DNA of 22,992 nt from Saccoglossus kowalevskii (lineage: Eukaryota; Hemichordata; Enteropneusta; Harrimaniidae), in assembly GCF_000003605.2 (NCBI RefSeq), contig NW_003158730.1:134017-157008 (forward strand). The letters are read 5' to 3'. The notes below the pieces were generated by a model. It saw nothing but the letters and a program-made list of their open reading frames with translations. It ran no database searches and was not told where the DNA came from. The stretch's first letter is position 1. Each line of letters opens with the position of its first letter. Shown piece by piece: positions 1 to 10,858 of this stretch. The position numbers and the translations under genes were made by a program.

Positions 1-932
1 ACCATGACTGATACATGGGCAACCTATTTCCCAACTGTTTGCAGGCACATGGCTTTATCCACCACAATCTTATTCTTCAGAACCACTGAACTCATTGATC
101 TGATTTTTTTTTTTTTTTTGCATCTATGCTCATTAAAGTTTTCAAATCTCTTTGTGATTGGTTATGTGGTTTGGCTGCCATCTCTGATTACTTGTAAACA
201 GGAAGCAGTTTTTCACAGATGCATCATTTATCTGATTATTTTGAAATTTGCATCTTTATACCAAACTCTGCAGACAGCAAATGAATAATTCAAATCAGTC
301 ATATGATTTTGCCGCCATCTTGATTTAACCTACCGATTGGATATTTGGCATGTAGCATATGGCCATAGCTTCTCATTAGAAAATTTAAATAATTTTATCA
401 GTCACATGGTTTGGTTGCCATCTTGGATTTTTTGGCAACAAAAAAAATAATTCAGCATTGTAAATAGAAAAATAAAATATTCTGCATAGTTTTTCTGGAC
501 AATAACATGTATATCAGTTAATATTAATATAATATTAAGGCATGTTCAGATTTCACTCCACAAAGCTGCTCTGCAGCTTTAATTATTAAACAGTGATGAC
601 AGAACTGCTGTCTAGCTAGGCCATGACCTCAGCACACAGTCACTAGTATAGCAAATGTTACTAATTATAGAACCAGGAGCTTGGAATATTTAATGCGGGC
701 AATTAAAATATAAATATTCATTACAATACCACTGTGTCGAGTTTACTTCTATGCAGTCAATTTCTGGTACACGATCACCAATAAAAATATTATCTGTTGG
801 CAATGTGCCATAACAACAAGTTTGATCTAAGTCACTACTAGCCACTCCCGGAATCGTTCACGATGTGTGCCTCGGTTATGGCCCACGGCAAGTTGTTTAT
901 ACGGGTATCACAGTGAAAGTACGCCCACTTAC
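1..932 (-). other. first intron of the alpha-arrestin gene (partial)
   Basis: Minus-strand sequence downstream of the donor at 932-931. I found no further arrestin-like exon down to base 1, so the intron is at least 931 bp and the remaining exons lie outside the window. It contains an oligo-T run near 104-119 and three diverged copies of a short repeat with the core GCCATC (listed separately). Confidence 0.5.
125..432 (+). repeat. three diverged copies of a ~35-bp motif with a GCCATC core
   Basis: The core GCCATC occurs at 177, 314 and 417. Copies 2 and 3 share a longer context that reads roughly ATCAGTCAYATGRTTTKGYYGCCATCTTG; copy 1 keeps GGTTATGTGGTTTGGCTGCC before the core. Spacing is uneven (137 and 103 bp), so this is not a clean tandem array. 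Copy 2 (GCCGCCATCTTG) also fits the YY1 consensus. It may be a fragment of a dispersed repeat. Confidence 0.45.
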
Positions 933-1047
933 CTTTCAACAGCGTTCCTCGGGTAATGTCTAATAGAATGTCACCAGAAAGCAAGTCACCAGCTTCGTAA
1001 ACTTCTTTGTCTTTGGCAAACTGGATTCGAAAAGTTTTGACTTTCAT
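933..1047 (-). CDS. first coding exon of an alpha-arrestin (arrestin domain-containing) protein, partial
   Basis: Alpha-arrestins (the ARRDC/TXNIP family) are adaptors that recruit NEDD4-type ubiquitin ligases to membrane cargo. This exon encodes 38 residues plus one base, starting MKVKTFRIQFAKDKEVYEAG and ending TRGTLLKG. The F-x-I-x-F strand, the VYEAGDLLSGDI turn and the following strand match the start of the arrestin N domain in this family. The exon ends in a strong donor (AAAG then GTAAGTG at 932-926), phase 1. I chose the Met at 1047 because family members start just before the first strand; the frame stays open upstream to 1092. Later exons, including any PPxY motifs, are outside the window, so the exact ARRDC type cannot be given. 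Confidence 0.75.
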
Positions 1048-1110
1048 CGTGTGGAATAAATTGTCAAGTTGGTTTCCTCTCAGACGACACACGCAAAATA
1101 CGAAGTTCTA

Positions 1111-1120
1111 TTAATATATC
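1111..1120 (-). promoter_or_regulatory. TATA-like box upstream of the alpha-arrestin exon
   Basis: The minus strand reads GATATATTAA about 64-73 bp before the ATG at 1047. A start site about 30 bp downstream would leave a 5' UTR of roughly 40 nt. Position and sequence are plausible, but TATA-like strings are common in AT-rich DNA. Confidence 0.35.
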
Positions 1121-1152
1121 AAATAACGCCGCCAACGTCGATTCTTGTTGAC

Positions 1153-1165
1153 AGGTCAAGGGTCA
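1153..1165 (+). promoter_or_regulatory. DR1 nuclear-receptor site
   Basis: The sequence AGGTCA A GGGTCA is two half-sites in direct repeat with a one-base spacer, the arrangement bound by RXR heterodimers, HNF4 and COUP-TF. It lies about 106 bp upstream of the alpha-arrestin ATG and about 33 bp upstream of the TATA-like box. Confidence 0.5.
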
Positions 1166-1247
1166 TCCAGGGTTGGTAGCTGAATACGGTGAAGGTAAAA
1201 TTTAAGCATGGTACAGTGGCCTTGGTGAATTAATCCATTTGATCGCC

Positions 1248-1261
1248 GTTACTATAGTAAC
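1248..1261. promoter_or_regulatory. X-box-like 14-bp palindrome
   Basis: GTTACTATAGTAAC is a perfect palindrome that fits the relaxed RFX X-box RYYNYYATRRNRAC. It lies about 200 bp upstream of the alpha-arrestin ATG. Confidence 0.4.
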
Positions 1262-2000
1262 TGTAATTTAGTCAAGAACTGTTTACATTCATATGAAATG
1301 TATTGAAATAAAAAATATTGACAATATATTTATAACTCTGAGTGTTTTTTCGATAATTAATATGAAATAACCGGTGATATTGTGATCTATCATGAAAATT
1401 TAAAATATGTTTTAAAGTGAGAAATGATGATGAAATAATGAATAGAATATGTACATGCATTTTAATTTGTAGTATGTACCCATAATTCTAGACGAATGGG
1501 TATACTTTGCTCGACATATCAAAGTTCAAATAAATATTTCACTTTTCAGTTTAAAATAGCCTATAACCTAATTTGGATTACAAATTCTGGAGTCCTTGGA
1601 GAAACTCAAAACATGCACAAAGTTACTGGTATTCAGATTACCTCTTGCAATAAAAACAAATGTGTACATAATGCAATGTAAACATATTCTGAGACCTTGG
1701 TTGTAAGAGTAAACAGATGGACATGGTGTTGTTTGTTTAACTGATCACACAATAGATAGTTGAAGTTGAAACAAAATAGATTCCTTTATGAGCGCAGGTT
1801 GGGCGCACACACTCAAGTAACCATACGCTGGAACAATGAACCTACAACACCGCTCACACTGCTTATGATGTCTACAGTGGCGTCGCAACTAACATCAAAT
1901 CTTGTCTTGGAAATATGTTTCTTGTATTTCTTTTCAAAAAAAATGAAATAATAATGGCTTTCTAATTTTAAAATGGATGCGTTTTAGGGAATCAGACATG

Positions 2001-2010
2001 ATCACGTGAT
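2001..2010. promoter_or_regulatory. palindromic E-box ATCACGTGAT, copy 1
   Basis: A perfect 10-bp palindrome with the core TCACGTGA, as bound by bHLH-zip factors of the MITF/TFE and USF types. It lies about 950 bp upstream of the alpha-arrestin exon. Confidence 0.4.
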
Positions 2011-2738
2011 TACAACTTCGCTGATGCGATTGGTTTAGAAATGGGGGTAATAATATTTTCAGCTCAATGGTTAGACGTAAAAAAACAACACCATGAATCG
2101 TCCATTATAAGTACGATGTAAAATGGGCACAGAATCATATTGTTCAATTGGAGAACTCTGCGTTACACTTCAAATACTAGTATTGTACTTTGCAAAACTT
2201 CAGCAAGATGAGGCAAGAAAGAAATATATATATCAGTTACAAGTTAACCCAAATATCGAAATTAAAATGTATATACAATTGCTTGCACCATGAAAGCTTA
2301 GAAACCAAAGACGAGATTTATTTAAGGAAACAACGAAATCATCTAATGTATAATGATATTGAAAAAACAATAACACTGAATTACTCTTTTCATTGGCTAA
2401 ATTCATAAAATAATATGTCATTCAAGTTGAGACAGAAACACCTCGCAAATTGAGTTCCCTCTTCATCTTCTTTTATCTATTTCATTTTCAAGATTTTTCT
2501 CAGTAAATATAATTGCCTCTATTATAATTGTATTTTGCACATTGTTAAATAATATTCTCGCCATATTAGGTGAGGTTAATCATTTTAGATCAGCCATTGT
2601 TTTTTGTGTGTAGTTTGTTTTCTTGTCTTGGGTTCTATTGTCCTTGTTATGTATAGCCAATTTACTTCATTTCGAGGAATGTGACGTGTTTCAATAAACT
2701 ACTAACTTTACATGGAAACATAAGGAGTGGGCGGAACA

Positions 2739-2748
2739 ATCACGTGAT
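2739..2748. promoter_or_regulatory. palindromic E-box ATCACGTGAT, copy 2
   Basis: Identical in all ten bases to the copy at 2001-2010. A third CACGTG lies at 2984-2989, in the context CCACGTGAC. Confidence 0.4.
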
Positions 2749-3158
2749 CTTAGATTCAATGAGGGTTATTATCACTTTACCTTGGAGAGTATCAGTATAT
2801 GTGTACGTCTGGAGTCTGTTAAAATAAGAAATAACAATCATTTTACCTCCATGATCTATCGAAGTTAAAACCCAGTGAATAATTAATGTATTTACAGTAT
2901 ATCATGTTGCAGCGACCTTCCGAGCTTACCAGCTTTAGTGAAGGTTACAATATTTGCAATACCATGCCATATTGAGAAATGTCCACGTGACATCAAGGAA
3001 AAAATGGTGCACAAATAGCTGCGATTCTATGGTGAAAAAAACAACGCAAATTCTACTTTCTTAGTTCACATTTGACCGTAATCCAAATCCTGCCTCTTGT
3101 GTCCATATTAATTCTACGGTTATTAGGCACAGCTGCTTGCAGCCTTGGAATTATAATC

Positions 3159-3193
3159 GATCACAGTCTTGTTGTCGAGGGACTGTGATTCGA
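3159..3193. repeat. hairpin, 9-bp perfect stem extended to 12 with a bulge
   Basis: ATCACAGTC (3160-3168) pairs with GACTGTGAT (3181-3189) around a 12-nt loop. Outside it, TCG and CGA pair across a one-base bulge. The function is unknown. Confidence 0.5.
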
Positions 3194-3845
3194 CAGTACA
3201 CTTCGGTTCCACAATTATACTGTCAAAGAATGTACTTTCACTTTATACGTATAAGATAAATTCGACTATCTTAGCCAAGGAAACACGTCTTCGTTTATTT
3301 CACTCGTACATTTTTTATTGTTGAAATTTTGATTACTGTCATTTTATGTTACAAGTATATGGTTTGCAAGCCAAACAACTCAAACTTTAAAAAAAACCTG
3401 CGTGTTCGTGCATCCCTTCTTATTACACCACATTTACGGAAACAAATAACCGTTGTTACACATACTAAACATTTTGACCGTACAAATCACTCGTATATAC
3501 TGAGACGAACAATGTCACTGTCTTCCTGCTGCTTATAGAATCCAATTTAAAGTGCATGTGCAATGCCCACCCTCACGTTTCCCATTTTAGATCTGTGTCC
3601 CACTGAAAAGGGTAGTTATTGATTTTTTTGCTGAAAATGATTACTCGTATCCAAGTAAATTTGGGATATTTCTTGTGTTGTAGCCACGCCCACCTATCGT
3701 GAAACGGTCGACTGTTTCCGGATTTCCGACTCTCGCCGAAAGTGCGCCACCAAATGACAAAATGTGAGAGGAAGTCATACCCCTGAGCGGTAATAACACT
3801 GGTCGTTCAGTATACTTTTAAACGATATACATTTTTTAGTCGGCG

Positions 3846-3887
3846 TTTTTTTTTTTTTTTGTTTTTTTTTTTTTGTTTTTTTTTTTG
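3846..3887 (+). repeat. oligo-T tract, T15-G-T13-G-T11-G
   Basis: Three T runs, each closed by a single G and each two bases shorter than the last. It could be the poly(A) tail of an old minus-strand retroinsertion or simple slippage. I found no recognisable element next to it. Confidence 0.6.
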
Positions 3888-4041
3888 TCTATTTTATTAT
3901 TTTTTTGAGAGAGAGGTTTTAGATGTTGTGTTGTGGGCAGTTGCAGTGAAACGTATAGCCATAGTGTATGTATTCACACGTTTCTAATCGAACCGAAGGT
4001 GCGACATTACTTAACCTTAGATTCATTCAACTGTCCTTGGC

Positions 4042-4049
4042 TATAAAAA
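4042..4049 (+). promoter_or_regulatory. strong TATA box, no supported transcript
   Basis: GGCTATAAAAAACG is a near-consensus TATA in a locally CpG-richer stretch. An ATG at 4129 opens a 31-codon frame, but I could not link it to any recognised protein. Confidence 0.25.
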
Positions 4050-4505
4050 ACGACTAGGTTTAAAGAGAAACGCCGACAACGTAAACCTGGCGCAACATTT
4101 TTGAAAGAAATAGATTCCGGACCAGCCCATGATCACCGAGGCGGATTTCAGAAGAGAGAGGGAGACGTCCGGCAAGTGTTTCAAATCAGTTGACTTTTTT
4201 GCGATCATGATTATCGTTTTATAGAGACCATTTAGTCCCTGTTAAGTAAAAGGTAGCAATAATTTTGACAGTGACACGAAAACGAAGCGTCGGACAAACA
4301 GGAAATTACACAGCCCTTACACACTGCTAACTGTTTTCATTTTCGAAGGCTAAAAGTTTCTGAATTGTTTGGTGATTGGTGTTGAATGTCGAATTCACAC
4401 CTCTGTTCTTTTTTACCTCCATGCTTGCAGCTTGATCTGCGTAATAATTTATGAAATAAGAATCCGTGCTTGGTCAATGTGTTTCCACCGAATAAAGTTT
4501 TAATA

Positions 4506-4627
4506 CGGTGGTCGTCGCTCAGCGCGTGTTCGAATTTCATGTAAACAAACAATGTATTTTACACGCTTTGTATACTAGTATGTCGCTATGAGTCCCATGT
4601 CGACAAGACACGGTGCGACGACCACCG
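4506..4627. repeat. 13-bp perfect GC-rich inverted repeat, 96-nt loop
   Basis: CGGTGGTCGTCGC (4506-4518) and GCGACGACCACCG (4615-4627) are exact reverse complements. Pairing continues imperfectly outward into AT-rich flanks (TTTTAATA against ATATAAAA). It could be a small inverted-repeat element or a structured transcript. Confidence 0.55.
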
Positions 4628-7130
4628 CAATATAAAATCCTGCTGATAACACAAAAATCACTCCATATATATTCGGTTTTATCCAGCAAAGTAAGCCTTG
4701 GTGAAACGGCCGTTCTATAGTCATTCTTTCTTTGGCTCTAGCAATGAACACTTACTCGCCTTACCCGAAACCAGACTTTGTTTAACCTAACATTCTTCTT
4801 CTACACTCTACTACACTACTTATTATACAAATGGACACAGTAGTGCATTGATTGCGAATGTAAAAGTGAGCATAATCGCCACAAATAGTGTGTCAGTTCA
4901 TAGGCGTAGTAATTGTTAGTACGTCCATGGTCAGTTGTATGTGGTGCGTAATCTGAAAGGTAACTGATCAATAGTATATGTATAGAAATAGTTGGATTTA
5001 GATCATCTTCACAAAATATCAAAATAAACCAGATTTCATAGAAAAAAGTCAAAATTAACAAATCTGAGGGAGAACCACCCAAGGTACCTTTCTGGAAAGT
5101 ATCAATGTGGCTCACAATTTAGGAAGAAGTTGTAATATTGACACAGACAGACAATCAGCAATATGAATACCTCCACCCAACTTCTTTGACAGTCGAGGTA
5201 ACACATCTCGTGGACACTAAATGTAATGCAAGGGCGTTACAGCAAAGTAAACGAAGAATATGTAATTTGGGCATGGTCAATTGTTCCATGTAGTCAGTTG
5301 CTTTGTGTGCTCCTCTAGTAAAACAAAACAGCGTTTTTAAACATTTATTCTATAGAATCTATGGTTTAAACTTAAAATATGTTTGCTGCATTTTACTGCA
5401 TTTTGTATGCATGGTTTTGGAATCTGAATTAGCCTTGAGATTCGACAATAAATATTAGTATCTGTGTTGCATCCGGCATGGTGACAGGCTGTGTGTGCAT
5501 CAACATGGGGGTATAGTATGTGCAATGCTTTCTTTGAGACATTTGCACTTCAGTGTGTTTGGTGTTAATTACGCATGTATTCAACTCTCGGAGAAAGGCC
5601 GGAACGAAGGCCATCTTTCCTAAATCTGATTGGCTGTCAGCAAATGCAAGGCGTAGCAACAGTTGCTAGGTATGCCCAGAGTAGTTGGATCAGATGTTTT
5701 CCGATGCCACCGTACATTGTCTTTTTCTCGTCATATAAATATTAATTACAAACACAACACCAGGTTTTTGGTGTGGCAAGAACTTTTAAAAGTATTTCTT
5801 GCATCTAACAAGAAAGAAACTCGAAGAAAACACACACACACTGTAATAGTTTGGATTGCCTAACATATCTGTTTAATTCTGTCAAATCATGGCGTATCTG
5901 GTAGTCAAATAGCAGTTCTGTATTATCTATAATCAAATACACTAGTCGAATACTTGGTCGCGGAATTTCTAAAATTAATAACAACTAAGACAGTTAATTC
6001 TCTATTATCTCCGCGAGTATGTGAGGTGATAGCCAAATGTCAGGTCGGACAAATAAAGAAACGAACTTTCAGATAAATCCATAAACCCGATGTACACGCT
6101 GCGGACAATGCAATTTATTGGGAGGGGGTACATGTACTATCGGCATTAGAACAAGACTGTTTTTTCATCGGAGGGTATATTTTTGCTTTCTATCACTCTG
6201 TTGCCAAATAAGGATTTCCATGACTGTCCGTGACCATGTTCCTTTAGATTTTATATAAACTAATACATTTTAATTTTGTTTGTTTTTTGCAACTAGTCTC
6301 TGTTGCGAATGTAAATGTGTTTGTTTTGTTTTGCTTTTGATCGTCCAATTTATCATTCTTACTTCTACGAATTCATTCGTATTACATTTTATTTATATCT
6401 AACAAATTGTCATCATGTTCCTATCTACAACGCCACTATAGAAATACATGTTCAGAAATTACTTCCGCTGCCCATCAAGTTTTTGTTTTGTTTTCAACAA
6501 TCATTACTTTGTGTTGACCAATCTTACGTTAGCTGTGGTCAATGGGAGAAGGACATTATATTGTCAATGAAAGGTCAACGACCATCTGTGTGTTGCTCTG
6601 ATTAGGGAAATTAATTATTTTCCTACACCACACAACTGAAATAGTGGTATAAATATTCAGTCTCCTTGGCGAATACCATACATACTTCGTAATGACGATA
6701 TGATAGGGTGAATAGTAAATTATATTGGATTTTCCAGTGAATTTTAAACAATCTATATCTATTACAGAGCGATAGCATCTCTGTTTATTGTTGTTCGTCC
6801 TTTTAAATTAATTTACATAAACAGCAGCGCTTTAAATTATTCGGCTTCGTTGTATATACTGTGTTTGTAAAGGTTTCTTTGTATCTTGTCCGCTTTCTTC
6901 CGCTGATCAGCGGAATAACATTACCTCACAGTAGGACGTAGATTTCTATTGTTTGAAGCTAACAGAGGTAATCCTACGGAGCCAATACACAATGGGGAAC
7001 TAATCAAGAATACGCAAAATTGAACGTGATTGGTCCACCACACAATAGAGTTTAAATGCCACGCGTAGCTGCATAATGTACACTGTACTGTTCGCGTGCC
7101 AGCGTCATTAATATTCAAATGAGGCTAAAT
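4628..7130. other. intergenic stretch, no gene seen
   Basis: I found no coding exon I can defend. An inverted CCAAT box (TCTGATTGGCTG, near 5627-5638) lies just upstream of a minus-strand ATG with a good context (AAGATGGCC, near 5615), but the frame that follows has no recognisable homology. GTACATGTAC near 6128 is a short palindrome. Confidence 0.4.
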
Positions 7131-7380
7131 CGAGCCCTGTTTTGCAGAGCAAAGCTTGGCTGGGTGCCCGGGCGTACCAATCAACCTGTCCTACCCTCCA
7201 AGCTATTGTGGCTCTCACATTTTAGTAATTTCGTTCATAACTCTGCCTTAGAAAAGACAAACATGATTTTAATATAGACATATATTCACGGCCGTTCTGC
7301 ACCGTTGCAATATTATGTACAGTTGTCGACCGACGGGGTGTGTACAAGGCCGCGTTTTTTATTGACGTTTTATAAGTACT
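7131..7380 (+). promoter_or_regulatory. putative upstream promoter (P1) of the KSR-like gene
   Basis: This stretch is richer in CpG than its surroundings and carries a CCAAT box (GTACCAATCAAC near 7175). An inverted CCAAT (TGATTGGTCC) lies further up, near 7028. A TATAAG at 7371 is only 10 bp before the ATG at 7381. If it directs transcription, the start would fall near 7400 and the in-frame Met at 7408 would be used instead. Confidence 0.35.
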
Positions 7381-7466
7381 ATGAGCACGGAGGCCGATGC
7401 TGATTCGATGCAGACACTCGGGCTTGAACAAAACGAACATCTCATAATGGAAGGATACAAACACAA
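7381..7466 (+). CDS. KSR: alternative first coding exon E1a of the KSR-like gene
   Basis: The exon encodes 28 residues (MSTEADADSMQTLGLEQNEH, then LIMEGYKH) plus two bases (AA). It ends at a near-perfect donor, AA then GTAAGTTTT. An in-frame TGA lies 18 nt before the ATG. The phase-2 end fits the exon at 11161 exactly, giving a Lys at the junction and the protein text GYKHKYSKK. That places a His at the first zinc-ligand position of the C1 domain, as E1b does with AHRYSKK. The resulting isoform would be 576 residues. The shared phase and shared His are the main support; there is no transcript evidence. The alternative is that this is the first exon of a different gene. Confidence 0.5.
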
Positions 7467-10400
7467 GTAAGTTTTATGCATTTCATTGCAAAATAATAAT
7501 TTTATTGTGTCCGCCGCGCAGATAAACAATGCACAATGGTGACCTCCGAGTCGATTTTTAAAATTTTATTTTATCGCAGTCTTTTGTGCAAAGCATTCAA
7601 TAATAAATGCTCAAACCATTGTTGGCAAAGGCTTGGTTTGGAGTAAATGTATGCACGCGCATTATTTTTCATGCTGAATTTGTCATGTAGCAATACGTCA
7701 AAACAGGAATAGATAGACAATCCATTTAAAAATGTTGCATTTAATAATAACATTAAGGGAGCTTTGTATCTACAGCTGTTATCAAGGCCTCACTCGTTCT
7801 TTAACTGAGAGTATATTAATATTAATTAGCCGCTGTTCATTTTACCACAGCATTATCCTAAATCGCCCAAATTAATACATGCATAGAACGAGCATAAGAA
7901 TTACATAATACACACAACATAACTTAAACCAGTACATATTATGTCAAAGAAGGAAAGCTTAGTATGATGATTAATCCAAATTACCAAATAAAATCCATAT
8001 AAATAGAAATTTGATATTTTATAACACTCAGAACAATAAATTAACATAAATAGATTAACATAATACCAATAAACAAAAACAACAACACTCGCAATAAATA
8101 AATAAATATTCGGAATAAGATGCAATTGATTAGAATGGGAGCATACACCGCATAGATCAGCTGCTCACACGGTCAGAAAAAAGGTCACTTTTCTTACCTC
8201 TAAAGATCACACATCCTGGTACTTTCATTGGCATGAAAATTAAGCAATTTATTTTATTGATATTCCAGCACAATTTCACAGACTTGACTATTTTTATTGA
8301 CTAATTGAGTACAATGTTTTTGCGATGTATATTTGTGATGCTCTCGTACCAAATGATGAAATTACCATTACCTTTAGGGGTCATGCGAGTACCAGGATGT
8401 ATGACCTTTAAGGGTCATGAAAGTTGCCTATTTAGATATGCTTTTATATGCATCGACAGCATTTATATTTCCATTCAGAATCCATGACATTGAAAATGGC
8501 CACTTTATGCAAAGTGTTATCTTTCAATATGTTTTTAACAAACAAGTTGTGAGAAACCAACTGGCATGTTATCAACAAGGCTCTCGAAATACAGCTGGCG
8601 GGTATGTGTAGCAAAATATATGCACAAGCTTCTTGACCTTGTTGAAAAATTGTATCTACGAATTGCAACTTGAACAGAACCAGTGTATGATATATGTGAA
8701 CATAGAAGTTGGTATCCTGCATATACCGAAACGAAACTAGACATTACTGTAGTCGGTGTATACACTGGCATTGGGGTTAATCAGGATGAAATGTGAACAT
8801 CTTACATATAGGTACATTTCTTTGTTCGCATGTCTGTAGTGATGACACAATTGCAACATTGTATGTACTAGTTGTATTTCTATGTTAAATATAGCTGTAT
8901 TAACTCATTGTCATACTTCCAACGATAGAGTAAATAATGTTAGAACTAGCTACAACAGTGAACTCGACACACCTTGCAACTTGAACATGACTAGAATGTG
9001 GGTGGGCAGGGGGCGCATCTGTTGTTGTTATAGTATATATCAAGAGAAAAGTGAACGTTGACAAACAAAATAAGCAACACTGTCATGTGTTCAAAATTAA
9101 GGTAGTTTAATACTTTACTATAATGGATATTTTTCTAATATTTGTCACGTGGTGTGTAAGAGTCTGTGGGCAATTCATTTTTTTGTGTTTTATGAAAGAA
9201 CATGTTGTAGGCAGAGTGAAACAACAACGCCTGATTAACTCCGAAGAATCAACAAAGATACAATATTGCATTACTCGTATCGTCCTTGTACGTGCTTGTA
9301 TAGACAGTACATGGAATGTCGTAGTAGTAGTATATTCACTATATTAAACATGTGAATGGGATCGAGATAAGTAAATAAGCATGCGCAGTAGTTGTATTAA
9401 TTTTACCTTGACCCAGAGAATACGTAGCTGACTGATTCCCACTCAATACCGTCACGTTTGAACGCCGGGACAGTGAACCCGTTACACTTTGTTTTGTAAT
9501 TAGAGAAAATCTACATCGCGATAAATTAATCACATATTATATAGTTTGTATCATTGTATTACCCTTAGCCACGGTCCGATTTTGGGGTTTTAATTATTAT
9601 TATTAAATAATTAAAAATATTAATAACGTCATAATATGCTAATTAAAAACGGTCGCTCGCCGGGGTCGTTCAAGTCGCTTGAAACAGATGTATAGTGTAC
9701 GTGCACGCCGTTGCGATTATAACAGTTTAGTCTGAAACCCTGACGACCGACTGAAGTTACGTGGCTTCGATCTGTTTGCCAAGTGATCGACCGTGCGTTT
9801 GTAGGCCCTTATGAGTCAGACAGAGCCATGGCAACGAACGTCTTATTATATTAACACGACCCGGGGTGAATCAACGAATGAGTGGTCAGTAAACTTATAT
9901 CGTAATACCAGTCAACAAACAGGAAAGGAGATTGGGTTGACCTTTCCAAGGAAAAACAAAGTGACTCAGAACGTGTCTTCGGTATCTGATCAAAGACGCC
10001 GAAAATAGTAATAAACACTGCGAGTACGTGCTCCGAAAGAAAAAAAAAACACGGGAATAATACAAGTATATAATAAAACGCGGTCATTATAATATCACTA
10101 CATGACGATTTACGACAGGTAAATAGTCAAAATAATAAAATTAGGGAAATCCAAAATAAACAGGCACCGGGAGATATTTTCATATGTTTAAATTGATTAG
10201 TAAATATTATCAAAATGAAGTTTTCCCGTAAAATAACGCTATAGTAGATCACGGTAAAAGCAATCCTAAATGGCCAAAACAAATTCGTGACCTGGAAATA
10301 ATTAAAAACGAAACTGTAGTAACAGGTCGACGTGACGTTGTGGCAATATACATTGAGTGGCGTGCTGGACGACGCAAACGTTTGATTCAAGCATGGAGCT

Positions 10401-10640
10401 TCATGATTCAAGGCAATCCCAGCGTCAAGCCAAATTTACATCCAGTTGCGTAATAATCACAGCTGGTAATCGGTCAATGGGTTCATTGTTTACGTCTTGG
10501 AGAAGAGTGAAGATAAACAAGAGGGCTCACTAAACCGTGGCAAGTGTAAATACGGGCTAACTGCTTAATGAATAATTCAGATAAGACAATGTCCTTGGTA
10601 GATGAATGCAATTAATTTGCATTATAATTGTGGTCGCGTG
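7467..10640 (+). other. putative first intron of the E1a isoform
   Basis: About 3.2 kb with no further exon I can recognise; in particular nothing resembling the KSR CA1 domain. It contains the structured repeat at 8196-8419 and AT-rich tracts near 9580-9650. Open frames such as 9811-10008 show no known motifs. Confidence 0.4.
8196..8419. repeat. 28-bp inverted repeat with a nested direct repeat
   Basis: 8196-8223 is complementary to 8388-8415 at 24 of 28 positions, including 13 exact bases (ACATCCTGGTACT against AGTACCAGGATGT). On the right side, ACCTTTARGGGTCATG occurs twice, at 8370-8385 and 8404-8419 (15 of 16 identical, period 34). The second copy lies in TGACCTTTAAGGGTCA, an everted pair of nuclear-receptor half-sites with a 4-bp spacer. 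Confidence 0.55.
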
Positions 10641-10858
10641 CCCGGCAACGAGACGGGTCATTACAGACATTGTTAAAATTCAGACAACGTGCGGCAGCTG
10701 TAGTCAACACGTCCCACACGAACGCTCTGATTGGCTGATTATTATTGTGATTGACAGCATTCGCGTGCCGTCGTTGTTCCGTCCTATTTATTCGCCAGCA
10801 CTTGCGTAGCTTTGTTCAGTTCTGTGGTATTTCTCGTAGCCTTCGAACGTCTCTCACA
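10641..10858 (+). promoter_or_regulatory. core promoter (P2) and 5' UTR of the KSR-like gene
   Basis: The parts are in textbook order: an inverted CCAAT box (TCTGATTGGCTGA, near 10727-10739), a TATA-like TATTTATT at 10785-10792, and an initiator-like TTCAGTT with its A at 10818, 33 bp from the TATA start. The first ATG after that is at 10859, giving a 5' UTR of about 41 nt. Confidence 0.55.

Larger units (their letters stand above)
1262..3840. other. intergenic stretch, no gene seen
   Basis: All reading frames longer than 60 codons here are low-complexity or AT-driven and resemble no known protein. The visible features are three CACGTG E-boxes, a GC-box-like GGGCGG near 2729, a KLF-like CCACGCCC near 3683 and one hairpin. 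Confidence 0.5.

Noticed and set aside
4129-4175. A third possible first exon of the KSR-like gene, with a strong TATA upstream and a phase-2 end
   Set aside because: The donor (GTGTTT) is weak and the joined text would lack the zinc-ligand His before YSKK, unlike the other two first exons.
5429-5659. Minus-strand frame with a CCAAT box and good ATG context (MAFVPAFLRELNT)
   Set aside because: There is no similarity I recognise and no clear donor; the promoter-like motif alone does not support a gene.
9811-10008. Plus-strand frame of 65 codons with less biased composition
   Set aside because: No known domain, no splice link in phase to the C1 exon, and no acceptor or promoter that would define it.
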